NCBI RefSeq assembly: GCF_029963765.1
Contig: NZ_JALBYU010000010.1
Span: 1 to 64,000, forward strand
Direction: 5' to 3'
Source: Pseudomonas sp. UYIF39
Lineage (GTDB): Bacteria; Pseudomonadota; Gammaproteobacteria; Pseudomonadales; Pseudomonadaceae
Length of the DNA stretch: 64,000 nucleotides
The notes beneath the pieces were generated by a model. The model saw only the letters and a list, made by a program, of their open reading frames with translations, was not told the DNA's origin and did not search any database. Made by a program: the position numbers and the translations under genes. Of the stretch, positions 37,221-46,816 are shown piece by piece (the stretch's first letter is position 1; every line of letters starts with the position of its first letter).

Positions 37221-38203
37221 TGGACAGCGTCGATCTGAACGTCCTGCGCAGCGTGCTCGAATGGCGCCGCGCCGGTCAGCGGGTGGTGTTGTACAGCGTG
37301 GTCCAGACCTGGGGCACCGCGCCGCGGGCACCTGGCGCCATGCTGGCCTTGCGTGAAGATGGTGTGGTGATTGGCTCGGTGTCCGGTGGTTGTGTCGAAG
37401 ACGATTTGATTGCCCGGCTGCGCGACGGTCGTATTCCAGCCGATGGGCCCGCGGTGCAATTGATCACTTACGGCGTCACCCGTGAGGAGGCGGCACGCTT
37501 CGGTTTGCCGTGCGGCGGCACCTTGCGCCTGACGGAGGAACGGGTCGGCGATCCGGCTTGGGTCGCCGAGTTGCTGGCGCGCTGCGAGGCGCATGAAATC
37601 GTGGCTCGCTCGCTCAGTGTCGAGACGGGTGAAGTCATGCTGCAACCGGCCGACAAGACTGATGTCCTGACGTTCGATGGCAAGACGTTGCGGGCCATTT
37701 ACGGTCCACGTTGGCGGCTGTTGCTGATCGGTGCGGGGCAGTTGTCCCGTTATGTCGCCGAGATGGCGCGGCTGCTGGATTTCGAAGTGCTGATCTGCGA
37801 TCCGCGCACCGAGTTCGTTTACGGCTGGGAAGAGCAGCACGGCCGATTTGTTTCGGGCATGCCCGATGACGCGGTGCTCAGCATCCAGACTGACGAGCGT
37901 ACAGCCATCGTTGCGCTGACCCACGATCCTCGACTCGATGACATGGCGCTGCTCACGGCGCTGGACTCCAAGGCGTTTTATGTCGGTGCGCTGGGCTCCC
38001 GGGTCAATAGCTTGAAGCGCCGGGAAAACCTCGCTCAGCTAGGTTTGTCACAAGAGGCAATCGAGCGGCTGCATGGCCCGATCGGTTTGCACATTGGCAG
38101 CCACACACCGGCGGAAATCGCCTTGTCGCTGCTAGCCGAAATCGTGGCGATCAAAAACGGCGTCGAACTGAAGCAGAAGAAGCTGTTGCAGGAGGTGGTA
38201 TGA
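37220..38203 (+). CDS. XdhC family molybdenum-cofactor maturation protein
   Basis: The 327-residue protein has the XdhC/CoxI N-terminal domain (VVLYSVVQTWGTAPRAPGAML, GSVSGGCVEDDL) and the C-terminal Rossmann domain (LLLIGAGQLSRYVAEMA; YVGALGSRVNSLKRRENL). XdhC-type chaperones bind and protect the sulfurated cofactor and insert it into the partner hydroxylase, here the IorA/B-type enzyme encoded immediately upstream (TGATG overlap). Confidence 0.93.
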   Translation: MDSVDLNVLRSVLEWRRAGQRVVLYSVVQTWGTAPRAPGAMLALREDGVVIGSVSGGCVEDDLIARLRDGRIPADGPAVQLITYGVTREEAARFGLPCGGTLRLTEERVGDPAWVAELLARCEAHEIVARSLSVETGEVMLQPADKTDVLTFDGKTLRAIYGPRWRLLLIGAGQLSRYVAEMARLLDFEVLICDPRTEFVYGWEEQHGRFVSGMPDDAVLSIQTDERTAIVALTHDPRLDDMALLTALDSKAFYVGALGSRVNSLKRRENLAQLGLSQEAIERLHGPIGLHIGSHTPAEIALSLLAEIVAIKNGVELKQKKLLQEVV

Positions 38204-38790
38204 GTGAACCCATCGGCGTCATCGTGCTGGCAGCGGGGCAGGGCAGTCGGTTTCGACAAGAGGCCGGTGTCGAGAGGGACAAGCTGGTGGCGGATTGTAC
38301 GGGGCGCCAGGGTGCTGTTCATTCGATGATCGAGCAAGTGCTGGTGAATTTGCCGGCTTCCCTGGAGAAGCGCGTACTGGTGACCACTGAGGATCGACCG
38401 CAAGTGATCCGCATGGCTCAGGCCTATGGCTGCGAGATTGTGCTGATCGAATCTACCGGCATGGGCGACAGCATCGCAGCCGGGGTGGCGGCGTGTCCGC
38501 AGCTCAGTGGCTGGCTGATTGTGCTGGGAGATATGCCGTTCATCCTTGCGTCGAGTATTGAACGGGTGGTGGTGGAGATTGCTGATGACGCCGTCAGTGT
38601 TCCGGTGCATCAAGGCGAGTTTGGGCATCCGGTGGGATTTGGGCGCAGCTTCGGTCCGGCGTTGATGGCGTTGTCCGGTGATCGAGGTGCCAAGGCGTTG
38701 TTTGCGCAGGCGAGAGTAGTCGAGGTGGCCGTGGACGATCCCGGGGTGTTGTGGGATGTGGATGTGCCAGAGAAGTTAGTGTTCGCGTAG
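38200..38790 (+). CDS. MobA-like nucleotidyltransferase (MocA type)
   Basis: The 196-residue protein has an NTP-transferase start VLAAGQGSRFRQEAG, a metal-binding VLGDMPFI motif and the GHPVGFGRSF segment. Related MocA enzymes add CMP to molybdopterin to give the cytosine dinucleotide cofactor used by xanthine-dehydrogenase-family enzymes. With XdhC it completes a dedicated maturation set. The G-S-R-F-R signature has an inserted Phe compared with classic GxGxRxG, as in MocA-like proteins. Confidence 0.88.
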   Translation: MSEPIGVIVLAAGQGSRFRQEAGVERDKLVADCTGRQGAVHSMIEQVLVNLPASLEKRVLVTTEDRPQVIRMAQAYGCEIVLIESTGMGDSIAAGVAACPQLSGWLIVLGDMPFILASSIERVVVEIADDAVSVPVHQGEFGHPVGFGRSFGPALMALSGDRGAKALFAQARVVEVAVDDPGVLWDVDVPEKLVFA

Positions 38791-38800
38791 ACATGGGCAT

Positions 38801-38839
38801 AAAAAAAAGCCCCGCCTGGATCACCAGGCGGGGCTTTTT
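38801..38839. terminator. Bidirectional intrinsic terminator
   Basis: Eight A, GCCCCGCCTGG, loop ATCA, CCAGGCGGGGC, TTTTTA between the maturation operon and the convergent rne gene. Confidence 0.93.
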
Positions 38840-38853
38840 AGTGGCCGATGGAA

Positions 38854-41800
38854 TCAGACGAGAGGTTTAGGCTCGTGTTCTTTTTCCAGGGCTTGCTCGT
38901 GTTGCTCTACCGCTTCCTGAATGGAGCGCGGTGCTGTTTCGATCACCGATTCAGCGGCTTCGGCAGCAGCGACTTCAGCAGCCGGGGCAGGTGCTGCCTC
39001 GACGACTTCAGCGACAACCGGAGCTGGTTCGACAGCCGCCGGAGCAGCAGCGGCAGCCAGTTCGGCTTCCTTCTGCAGACGCTCCCCTTCACGCTTGCGA
39101 CGACGCACTTCACGTGGGTCGTTCGGCGCACGGCCACTCGGCGTCAGGGCGCTGACAGGGGCGGCTTCGACTTCCGGTGCGGCCACTTCGGCAACAACCG
39201 GTGCTTCAACCAGCGGAGCCGGCTCGGCAGCAGCAACCACTGGCTCGGACACCATGGCCTCGGCTACTGGCGCTTCGGCGGCGGCTGGCTCGGCAACCCA
39301 GTTGAACGCGGTTTGCTCTTCGCGAACTTCACGGACAGCTTCGGTCACTGTTTCGGTGACTGTTTCGACAACCGGTTCTGCGGCAACCACTGGCTCAGCG
39401 GCAGCTTCAAATACAGGCTGTGCTTCACGAGCCGGGGCCACTTCGATTTCCGGAGCCGCGGTGGCTTCGACCGGAGTCGTTGCTTCAACCACGGGCGCTT
39501 CCACTGGAGCAGTTTCCAGGGTGGCGGCAGTCGCGCGTTCGGCTTGCTCGTTAGCCTGTGCTTCGGCTGGAGCGCTGATCACGGTGCTGGCAACGGCTGC
39601 GGTAACAGCCAGGCCCGCGGCCAGATCGGCAGCGCTTGGCGCTTCGTTGGCTTCGGCAGCTTCGTTACCTTCGGCGGACTCGGATTCTTCCGAACCTTCG
39701 ATCACATTGCCGTTGGCATCGCGTTGACGCTCGCGACGGTTGCTGCGACGACGCTGGCCACGGGAGCGGCGGCGTGGACGATCGCCTTCGGCGCCTTCCT
39801 GACCGTCTTCCAGCAGTTGCTCTTCGTTGGTAACCAGCTCTTCTTCAGCAACGGCGGCAGGCGCTTGCTCGGCACGTGGCTGACGTTCTTCACGCGGTGG
39901 GCGTGGAGCACGTTCTTCACGTGGCTGACGGGCTGGACGCTCTTCAGCGGTAGCAGCGGTGGCCGGAGCGGCATCCAGAGGCTCACGCAGTTCACGAACC
40001 GGACGCTCTTCACGATCGCCACGTGGCTTGCGATCTTCGCGAGGAGCGCGCGGTGCACGTTCTTCACGAGGGGCACGTGGAGCGCGTTCTTCGCGGGCGA
40101 CTGCTACCGCTGGAGTTTCTTCGCGGGCTTCGCGTGGCTCACGTGGTGCGCGTTCTTCACGCGGTGCACGTTCCTCGCGAGGCTTGCGTTCTTCATCGCG
40201 GCGACCGTTACGGTTGCGGCTCTGCTGACGACCGTTGCGACGCTCTTCGTTGCGGGCTGGACGCTCGGTGGTCGCCGGTTTTTCAACCACCACCGGAGCA
40301 GCAGGCTCTTCCTTGGTCGCAAACAGGCTGACCAGCGACTTCACCAGGCCTTTGAACAGGCTTGGCTCAGGCGCGGCGACCGGTGCAACCACCGGAGCGG
40401 CGACGACTTCGGTCGGAACCGGAGCGTTGGCGCGAGCCGGAGCGGTCTTGACCGCGGCTTCCTGGCGAACCAGGGTGCGGGTTGCAGCGGCTGGCTGGAC
40501 TTCTTCGACTTCGGCAGCGGCAGCAGCGATTTCGTAGCTGGACTGGCCGACCGCGGCTTCCGGGCTGTCATCGCGCAGACGCTGAACTTCGAAGTGCGGC
40601 GTTTCGAGGTGATCGTTCGGCAGAATGACGATGCGGGCACGGGTGCGCAGTTCGATCTTGGTGATCGAGTTGCGTTTTTCGTTGAGCAGGAACGCGGCGA
40701 CCGGGATCGGCACTTGTGCGCGAACTTCGGCAGTGCGGTCTTTCAGGGCTTCTTCTTCGATCAGGCGAAGGATCGCCAGCGACAGCGATTCAACGTCACG
40801 GATGATGCCGGTGCCGTTGCAACGCGGGCAGACGATGCCGCTGCTTTCGCCCAGCGATGGACGCAGGCGCTGACGGGACATTTCCAGCAGGCCGAAGCGC
40901 GAGATGCGACCGACTTGCACGCGAGCGCGGTCGGCTTCCAGGCATTCGCGGACTTTCTCTTCCACGGCGCGCTGGTTCTTGGCAGGGGTCATGTCAATGA
41001 AGTCGATGACGATCAGGCCGCCGATGTCGCGCAGGCGCAACTGACGGGCGATTTCTTCGGCGGCTTCAAGGTTGGTCTGCAGAGCGGTTTCTTCGATGTC
41101 GCTGCCTTTGGTGGCGCGCGCCGAGTTGATGTCGATGGACACCAGGGCTTCGGTCGGATCGATAACAATGGAACCACCGGAAGGCAGTTCGACGACGCGC
41201 TGGAAAGCGGTCTCGATCTGGCTTTCGATCTGGAAACGGTTGAACAGCGGAACGCTGTCTTCGTACAGCTTGATCTTGCTGGCGTACTGCGGCATCACCT
41301 GGCGAATGAAGGTCAGGGCTTCGTCCTGGGCTTCAACGCTGTCGATCAGCACTTCGCCGATGTCCTGGCGCAGGTAGTCGCGGATGGCGCGGATGATCAC
41401 GTTGCTTTCCTGATAGATCAGGAACGGCGCGGAGCGATCCAGCGAGGCTTCTTTGATGGCGGTCCAGAGTTGCAGCAGGTAGTCGAGGTCCCACTGCATT
41501 TCTTCGCTGCTGCGGCCCAGGCCGGCAGTGCGAACGATCAGACCCATGTCGGCCGGGGCAACCAGGCCGTTAAGGGCTTCACGCAGTTCGTTGCGCTCTT
41601 CACCTTCGATGCGACGGGAAATACCGCCGGCACGCGGGTTGTTCGGCATCAGAACCAGGTAACGACCGGCCAGACTGATGAAGGTGGTCAGGGCTGCGCC
41701 CTTGTTGCCACGTTCTTCTTTTTCGACCTGAACGATGACTTCCTGGCCTTCGCTCAGGACGTCCTTGATGTTGACGCGGCCTTCGGGGGCTTTCTTGAAG

Positions 41801-42030
41801 TATTCGCGGGAGATTTCTTTGAGGGGCAGGAAGCCGTGGCGCTCAGAGCCGAAATCGACAAAGGCAGCCTCAAGGCTTGGTTCGATGCGAGTAATCCGGC
41901 CTTTATAGATGTTGGCCTTTTTCTGCTCGCGTGCACCGGATTCGATGTCCAGGTCGTAGAGGCGTTGGCCATCTACCAGTGCAACACGCAACTCTTCGGG
42001 TTGAGTTGCGTTAATCAGCATTCTTTTCAT
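38854..42030 (-). CDS. rne: Ribonuclease E
   Basis: The 1058-residue endoribonuclease initiates mRNA decay and processes rRNA and tRNA. The catalytic half has the S1 domain (about 35-125), the DNase-I-like site with Asp in [13 protein letters not shown] and VIDFIDM, and the zinc link CPRCNGTG. The C-terminal half is disordered: an arginine-rich stretch with repeated EERAPR motifs (about residues 610-715, RNA and partner binding), a second basic patch ([17 protein letters not shown]), then a long Ala/Glu/Pro/Val-rich acidic region and a final KEHEPKPLV. Start ATG 42030 begins with the conserved [17 protein letters not shown]. It is preceded by a very long leader. Confidence 0.97.
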   Translation of the reverse strand: MKRMLINATQPEELRVALVDGQRLYDLDIESGAREQKKANIYKGRITRIEPSLEAAFVDFGSERHGFLPLKEISREYFKKAPEGRVNIKDVLSEGQEVIVQVEKEERGNKGAALTTFISLAGRYLVLMPNNPRAGGISRRIEGEERNELREALNGLVAPADMGLIVRTAGLGRSSEEMQWDLDYLLQLWTAIKEASLDRSAPFLIYQESNVIIRAIRDYLRQDIGEVLIDSVEAQDEALTFIRQVMPQYASKIKLYEDSVPLFNRFQIESQIETAFQRVVELPSGGSIVIDPTEALVSIDINSARATKGSDIEETALQTNLEAAEEIARQLRLRDIGGLIVIDFIDMTPAKNQRAVEEKVRECLEADRARVQVGRISRFGLLEMSRQRLRPSLGESSGIVCPRCNGTGIIRDVESLSLAILRLIEEEALKDRTAEVRAQVPIPVAAFLLNEKRNSITKIELRTRARIVILPNDHLETPHFEVQRLRDDSPEAAVGQSSYEIAAAAAEVEEVQPAAATRTLVRQEAAVKTAPARANAPVPTEVVAAPVVAPVAAPEPSLFKGLVKSLVSLFATKEEPAAPVVVEKPATTERPARNEERRNGRQQSRNRNGRRDEERKPREERAPREERAPREPREAREETPAVAVAREERAPRAPREERAPRAPREDRKPRGDREERPVRELREPLDAAPATAATAEERPARQPREERAPRPPREERQPRAEQAPAAVAEEELVTNEEQLLEDGQEGAEGDRPRRRSRGQRRRSNRRERQRDANGNVIEGSEESESAEGNEAAEANEAPSAADLAAGLAVTAAVASTVISAPAEAQANEQAERATAATLETAPVEAPVVEATTPVEATAAPEIEVAPAREAQPVFEAAAEPVVAAEPVVETVTETVTEAVREVREEQTAFNWVAEPAAAEAPVAEAMVSEPVVAAAEPAPLVEAPVVAEVAAPEVEAAPVSALTPSGRAPNDPREVRRRKREGERLQKEAELAAAAAPAAVEPAPVVAEVVEAAPAPAAEVAAAEAAESVIETAPRSIQEAVEQHEQALEKEHEPKPLV

Positions 42031-42672
42031 GTAGTACCGTCGGTTTCCGGGCTGCCGGAAACGGCGTTCGGCACACACGACTTCTCATGGTCGGTGTCAG
42101 GTGCGTCAGGAGTGGTTGGACACTCCAGTGTCTAGCGAACCCCGACCAATTGGGCCGGCGTCGCGACGTACGCGTCCTGCTTGCTGTGGCTACTTAAGCA
42201 CTCAGTCAGGAGGAGGAATCAACCAGCGGCTGTGGACGAGATGAAGCGTCTTGATAAAGCCTATTGCTACACAGTCCAGCGGTTGTGCATCTCCACCCTA
42301 CACGTATCCCTGATAATTCGGGTGCTGCCGCGCGCAGAATCCGCAGCGGGTTGGCATTTACCGTGAGCTCCGAAAGGGGAGGTCACGCATCATGGCTAAT
42401 TTAGGCGTTGTTTCCGAAGCGTTCGCTCGGGGTTGTTCGTAGCTGACTGCACTTTGTGAACTGGCCGTGAATATTTGCTCGCAAGGCGAGTGAAAACTCT
42501 GCTTTGCGGCATGCTTCAGGCCTCATGTCACCTGCGCTCGTTACAACTGCAAACTCTACCGTTTCGTAGCGAAAGCCCCGTAGGACGGCCTCTCGTCCTC
42601 GTGAATTGCGTTGGTCAGGGCCGGTTTTTGACCGTTAGTCCGCTGTCCAGGCCACTTTTGGCGGCGTTCGCG
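42031..42672 (-). promoter_or_regulatory. Long 5' leader of rne
   Basis: No protein-coding frame is convincing between rne and rluC. If transcription starts about seven bases after the TATAGT at 42673-42678, the rne mRNA has a leader of roughly 635 bases. In enterobacteria the rne leader carries hairpins cleaved by RNase E itself for autoregulation; a leader of this size suggests the same here. I did not derive a secondary structure. Confidence 0.55.
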
Positions 42673-42701
42673 ACTATAGCAGCAATGATTAAGTGCTTCA
42701 A
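42673..42701 (-). promoter_or_regulatory. Sigma-70 type promoter of rne
   Basis: Read on the minus strand: TTGAAG (42701-42696), a 17-base spacer, TATAGT (42678-42673). It is close to consensus and points toward rne. It lies only 30 bases from the rluC start, so the divergent promoters overlap. Confidence 0.7.
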
Positions 42702-42730
42702 TTCCATAAAAAATTGTTATCATCCGCGCC

Positions 42731-43693
42731 ATGACGACTACTGCCCCTTCGACCCCAGCCGTACAACTGCTGGAGGTCTCGCCGGAATATGCCGGCCAAC
42801 GTATTGATAACTTCCTTCTCGCTCGGCTCAAAGGCGTGCCCAAGACTTTGATTTACCGCATTTTGCGCAAAGGCGAAGTGCGAGTGAACAAAGGTCGGAT
42901 CAAGCCCGAATACAAGCTGCAGGCGGGCGATATCGTGCGCGTGCCGCCGGTTCGCGTGCCTGAGCGCGACGAGCCCGTGCCGCTGGCACAAGGCCTGCTC
43001 CAGCGCCTCGAAGCCTCGATTGTGTTCGAGGACAAGGCGTTGATCGTGATCAACAAGCCTTGCGGCATCGCGGTCCACGGTGGCAGCGGCTTGACTTACG
43101 GGGTGATCGAAGCCTTTCGTCAGTTGCGTCCCGATTGCAAGGAGCTCGAACTGGTTCACCGTCTCGACCGAGACACCTCCGGCCTGCTGATGATCGCCAA
43201 GAAGCGCAGCATGCTGCGTCACTTGCATACGGCATTGCGCGGCGATGGCGTCGATAAGCGCTACATGGCGCTGGTTCGCGGCAACTGGGCGGCCTCGATC
43301 AAGCAAGTCCGAGCGTCGCTCGGCAAGAGCAATCTGCGCTCCGGCGAGCGTATGGTTGAGGTCGACGAGGAGGAGGGCAAGGAGTCCGTGACCGTGTTCA
43401 AGGTCCTGCGTCGTTTTGGCGACTTTGCCACCCTGATCGAAGCCAAGCCGATTACCGGCCGGACTCACCAGATCCGCGTCCACACCTTGCACGCCGGACA
43501 TTGCATTGCCGGTGACACCAAGTACGGCGATGAAGGCTTCAGCAAAGAGATTCGGGAACTGGGCGGAAAGCGCCTGTTCCTGCACGCCTACATGCTGACC
43601 GTGCCACTGCCGGATGGTGGTGAACTGAAGTTGCAGGCGCCGGTCGACGAGATGTGGGCCAAAACCGTGGAGCGCCTGAGTGCACCCATCTGA
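42731..43693 (+). CDS. rluC: 23S rRNA pseudouridine synthase C
   Basis: The 320-residue enzyme makes pseudouridines 955, 2504 and 2580 (E. coli numbering) in 23S rRNA. It has an N-terminal S4 RNA-binding domain ([21 protein letters not shown]) and the catalytic [16 protein letters not shown] motif with the nucleophilic Asp, and RTHQIRVH later. It is divergent from rne, a pairing usual in gammaproteobacteria. The next gene starts inside its end. Confidence 0.95.
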   Translation: MTTTAPSTPAVQLLEVSPEYAGQRIDNFLLARLKGVPKTLIYRILRKGEVRVNKGRIKPEYKLQAGDIVRVPPVRVPERDEPVPLAQGLLQRLEASIVFEDKALIVINKPCGIAVHGGSGLTYGVIEAFRQLRPDCKELELVHRLDRDTSGLLMIAKKRSMLRHLHTALRGDGVDKRYMALVRGNWAASIKQVRASLGKSNLRSGERMVEVDEEEGKESVTVFKVLRRFGDFATLIEAKPITGRTHQIRVHTLHAGHCIAGDTKYGDEGFSKEIRELGGKRLFLHAYMLTVPLPDGGELKLQAPVDEMWAKTVERLSAPI

Positions 43694-44342
43694 TTACAAG
43701 CTGCTGATCTTCGATTGGGACGGCACTCTGGCTGACTCCATTGGTCGGATTGTCGAGTCGATGCATGTCGCGTCCGAGCGATCCGGATTTCAGTTGTGCG
43801 ATGACTTTGCCGTCAAGGGCATCATCGGTCTGGGTCTGCCGGAAGCGATTCGCACGTTGTATCCGGAAATCGGCGAAGAAGAATTGGTAGCCTTCCGTCA
43901 GCACTATGCTGATCACTACATCGCCTCGGAGGCTGTTCCTTCGCCGTTGTTCGAGGGTGTCGTCGAGTCGATGGAGGCGTTTCGTGCCGAGGGTTATCAC
44001 TTGGCGGTCGCGACCGGCAAGGCTCGTCGTGGGCTGGATCGGGTGCTGAAGTCTCACGGCTGGGAAGAATATTTCGATATCACTCGTGCGGCCGACGAAA
44101 CCGCCAGCAAACCCCATCCGCTGATGCTTGAGCAGATCCTCGCTCACTGCGATGTTCGCCCGGAGCAAGCGCTGATGGTGGGCGATTCGTCCTTTGATTT
44201 GCAGATGGCGCGCAACGCCGGCATGGATTCGGTGGCCGTCAGCTATGGCGCGCAATCGATCGAAGCGTTGAAATTATTCGAGCCGGCGCTGGCCATTGAT
44301 CGTTTTTCAGAATTGCATGCCTGGCTGAGTCAGCGGGCTTAA
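43680..44342 (+). CDS. HAD-IA family hydrolase (phosphatase)
   Basis: The 220-residue protein has HAD motif [11 protein letters not shown] (nucleophile first Asp), motif [12 protein letters not shown], motif III Lys in ASKPHPLML and motif [15 protein letters not shown] helical cap follows motif I. It resembles phosphoglycolate-phosphatase-like HADs; the substrate is unknown. The GTG start at 43680 lies in the end of rluC. Confidence 0.9.
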   Translation: MHPSDYKLLIFDWDGTLADSIGRIVESMHVASERSGFQLCDDFAVKGIIGLGLPEAIRTLYPEIGEEELVAFRQHYADHYIASEAVPSPLFEGVVESMEAFRAEGYHLAVATGKARRGLDRVLKSHGWEEYFDITRAADETASKPHPLMLEQILAHCDVRPEQALMVGDSSFDLQMARNAGMDSVAVSYGAQSIEALKLFEPALAIDRFSELHAWLSQRA

Positions 44343-44366
44343 TAGGTTTTTGCTGGGGTAGATGTC

Positions 44367-45356
44367 ATGACCGACGAATGGAAAGCGCCCGCCAAGGCAA
44401 GCGCAGAGAGCGGTGACGAGAAAAGCTGGAAGCTGCTGGAAAAGACCCTGTTAACCAGCGTGCACGAGCAGCGCCGGTCCCGTCGCTGGGGGATTTTCTT
44501 CAAGCTGCTGACCTTTGTGTACCTGTTTGGCGCGTTGATCCTGTTCACGCCGCTGATGGACATGGAAAAAGCGGCCACCCGCAGTGGCAACTACACCGCG
44601 CTGATCGACGTGACCGGCATGATCGCCGACAAGGAGCCTGCCAGCGCTGACAACATCGTCGGCAGCCTGCGTGCCGCGTTCGAGGACGAGAAGGTCAAAG
44701 GTGTCATCCTGCGGATCAACAGTCCGGGCGGCAGTCCGGTGCAGTCAGGCTATGTCTATGACGAAATCCGCCGCTTGCGCGGCCTGCATCCGGACACCAA
44801 GCTTTATGCGGTGATCTCGGATTTGGGTGCTTCCGGTGCTTACTACATCGCCAGCGCGGCGGATCAGATCTACGCCGACAAGGCGAGCCTGGTAGGTTCC
44901 ATTGGTGTGACGGCGGCCGGTTATGGCTTTGTCGGGACGATGGAGAAGCTGGGTGTCGAGCGTCGCACGTACACCTCCGGCGAGCATAAATCGTTCCTCG
45001 ATCCGTTCCAGCCGCAAAAGCCTGAAGAAACTCAGTTCTGGCAGGGCGTGCTTGATACTACGCATCAGCAGTTTATCAACAGCGTCAAGCAAGGTCGTGG
45101 CGACCGCCTCAAAGACAAGGAGCACCCGGAGTTGTTCTCCGGGTTGGTCTGGAACGGGGAGCAGGCGTTGCCGCTGGGCCTGATCGATGGCCTGGGGAAT
45201 GCCAGTTCGGTGGCGCGTGATGTGATCGGCGAGAAAGAGTTGGTGGACTTCACTGTTCAGGAATCGCCGTTCGATCGCTTCTCGAAAAAGCTCGGTGCAA
45301 GCGTGGCTGAGCATCTGGCGATGTGGATGGGCTTCCAGGGGCCTTCGTTGCGCTGA
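44367..45356 (+). CDS. S49 family peptidase (SppA-like, single-domain)
   Basis: The 329-residue protein has one N-terminal membrane anchor (about 40-62) and a single S49 domain: INSPGGSPVQSGYVYDEI, the nucleophile Ser in SDLGASGAYYIASAADQIYA and GSIGVTAAGYGF, and the general-base Lys expected in TSGEHKSFLDPF. This is about half the size of E. coli SppA (tandem domains), as in short SppA. It degrades leader peptides or membrane proteins. A terminator follows. Confidence 0.9.
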   Translation: MTDEWKAPAKASAESGDEKSWKLLEKTLLTSVHEQRRSRRWGIFFKLLTFVYLFGALILFTPLMDMEKAATRSGNYTALIDVTGMIADKEPASADNIVGSLRAAFEDEKVKGVILRINSPGGSPVQSGYVYDEIRRLRGLHPDTKLYAVISDLGASGAYYIASAADQIYADKASLVGSIGVTAAGYGFVGTMEKLGVERRTYTSGEHKSFLDPFQPQKPEETQFWQGVLDTTHQQFINSVKQGRGDRLKDKEHPELFSGLVWNGEQALPLGLIDGLGNASSVARDVIGEKELVDFTVQESPFDRFSKKLGASVAEHLAMWMGFQGPSLR

Positions 45357-45373
45357 TTCTCCTGGTTCATCGG

Positions 45374-45399
45374 AAACCGGCCTTCGTGGCCGGTTTTTT
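45374..45399. terminator. Intrinsic terminator between the S49 peptidase and maf genes
   Basis: AAACCGGCC, loop TTCGT, GGCCGGTTTTTT; it sits between convergent genes. Confidence 0.88.
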
Positions 45400-45403
45400 G
45401 TCT

Positions 45404-45982
45404 TCAGGGGATTTGCACGCCTTCGGCCAGCAACATGTCCACCAGGCGAATCAATGGCAGGCCGATCAGGCTGGTGGCGTCAGGGCCTTCGGTGCTTTGA
45501 AACAGGCTCACCCCCAAACCTTCGGCTTTGAAGCTGCCAGCGCAGTCGTAGGGCTGTTCGGCGCGCAGGTAGCGTTCGATGCGTGCGGTGTCGAGTGTGC
45601 GCATGTTCACGGTGAATGGCACGCAGTCGACCTGGCAATCGCCGGTCTGGCTGTTGAACAGGGCAAGGCCGGTAAGGAAGGTCACGCTGGCACCGCTCGA
45701 AGCCAGCAATTGTTCGCGGGCCTTTTCGAAGGTGTGGGGTTTGCCGATGATCCGATCGCCAAGTACGGCGACCTGATCGGAGCCGATGATCAGGTGGGCG
45801 GGGTGGCTGCTGGCCAGCGCGCGTGCTTTTTCCTCGGCGAGGCGCTTGACCAACTCGATGCCGGACTCGTCCGGACGATGGCTTTCGTCAATATCCGGCG
45901 AGCTGCAGGTAAACGGCAGCTGCAAGCGGGCCAGCAATTCCCGGCGATAAACCGAGCTTGAAGCGAGTAATAAAGGCAGCAT
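45404..45982 (-). CDS. Maf family nucleotide pyrophosphatase (YceF-like)
   Basis: The 192-residue protein has the Maf start LLLASSSVYRRELLARL, SPDIDES, the catalytic IIGSDQVAVLG and LTGLALFN. By its place next to yceD-rpmF-plsX it corresponds to YceF, which hydrolyses 7-methyl-GTP. The ATG at 45982 has GGAG at suitable distance; ATG 45988 would be too close to it. It is divergent from yceD. Confidence 0.9.
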   Translation of the reverse strand: MLPLLLASSSVYRRELLARLQLPFTCSSPDIDESHRPDESGIELVKRLAEEKARALASSHPAHLIIGSDQVAVLGDRIIGKPHTFEKAREQLLASSGASVTFLTGLALFNSQTGDCQVDCVPFTVNMRTLDTARIERYLRAEQPYDCAGSFKAEGLGVSLFQSTEGPDATSLIGLPLIRLVDMLLAEGVQIP

Positions 45983-46051
45983 GCGCATCTCCAGAAGACA
46001 GGCGCGAATTCTAGCGGAGGCTTGCAAGTGACGGACAGGGCTGAATTTCCT

Positions 46052-46079
46052 TTGACATGGCTGGGGGCATCCCTATAAT
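46052..46079 (+). promoter_or_regulatory. Near-consensus sigma-70 promoter before yceD
   Basis: TTGACA (46052-46057), 16-base spacer, TATAAT (46074-46079): both hexamers are perfect. The expected start of transcription (about 46086) is only a few bases before the yceD ATG at 46089. Confidence 0.85.
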
Positions 46080-46088
46080 GCTGCGCCT

Positions 46089-46616
46089 ATGTTGAATGAC
46101 CCGATTCCACCTCACGTTGACCCGCGCAAATTGGCTGATCGTGGCACCACCCTTCAAGGTGAACTGCTGCTGGCCGATTTGGAGAGACTCTGCGACCCGC
46201 TTTCCGACACTGTCGGTACGGTGCAGGCTAAATTCGTTTTTGAACGAGATGAACGTAAGTCTGTGGTAATCCACAGTTTTATCGACACCGAAGTCAAAAT
46301 GGTTTGCCAGCGTTGTCTTGAGCTGGTCACCCTGCCGATCCATAGCGAATGCAGTTATGCTGTGGTGAAGGAGGGTGCGAATACCCAGTCGTTGCCGAAA
46401 GGTTATGACGTGCTGGAACTGGGCGAAGATCCTTTGGATCTGCAGTCACTGATCGAGGAGGAGCTTTTGCTCGCCTTGCCCATTGTGCCTGCTCATCATC
46501 CGGAAGAATGCCAGCAGCCGGCGGGTCTCGATGAGCCCGAACCGAGCGAGGACGAGGTAACGCGGTCCAACCCGTTCAGTGTATTGGCGCAGTTAAAGCG
46601 TGACCCAAACGTTTAG
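46089..46616 (+). CDS. yceD: DUF177 / YceD family protein
   Basis: The 175-residue protein has the family CQRCLELVTLPI motif and a C-terminal acidic tail ending in ARLKRDPNV-like sequence (VLAQLKRDPNV). YceD proteins are linked to 23S rRNA accumulation and are nearly always encoded before rpmF. The only reasonable start is ATG 46089, which lies almost at the predicted transcription start, so the message may be leaderless. Confidence 0.9.
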   Translation: MLNDPIPPHVDPRKLADRGTTLQGELLLADLERLCDPLSDTVGTVQAKFVFERDERKSVVIHSFIDTEVKMVCQRCLELVTLPIHSECSYAVVKEGANTQSLPKGYDVLELGEDPLDLQSLIEEELLLALPIVPAHHPEECQQPAGLDEPEPSEDEVTRSNPFSVLAQLKRDPNV

Positions 46617-46629
46617 GAGTTAATCAATT

Positions 46630-46812
46630 ATGGCTGTTCAGCAGAACAAAAAATCCCGCTCTGCCCGTGACATGCGTCGTTCGCACGACGCCCTGACGGC
46701 AAGCACTCTGTCTGTAGAAAAAACCACCGGTGAAATTCACCTGCGTCACCACGTATCGCCAGAAGGCGTATACCGTGGCCGTAAAGTGATCGACAAGGGC
46801 GCTGACGAGTAA
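46630..46812 (+). CDS. rpmF: 50S ribosomal protein L32
   Basis: The 60-residue basic protein begins [19 protein letters not shown] and ends in [12 protein letters not shown], clearly L32. No CxxC zinc pair is present, as in other gammaproteobacterial L32 of this type. AGGAG precedes the ATG by ten bases. It is cotranscribed with yceD and plsX. Confidence 0.97.
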   Translation: MAVQQNKKSRSARDMRRSHDALTASTLSVEKTTGEIHLRHHVSPEGVYRGRKVIDKGADE

Positions 46813-46816
46813 TCAC

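Noticed and set aside
38848..42135. 1095-codon open frame on the plus strand opposite rne
   Set aside because: It is the mirror of rne in a high-GC gene; the translation is Phe/Gly/Arg-rich low complexity with no domain, while the minus strand is an unmistakable RNase E.
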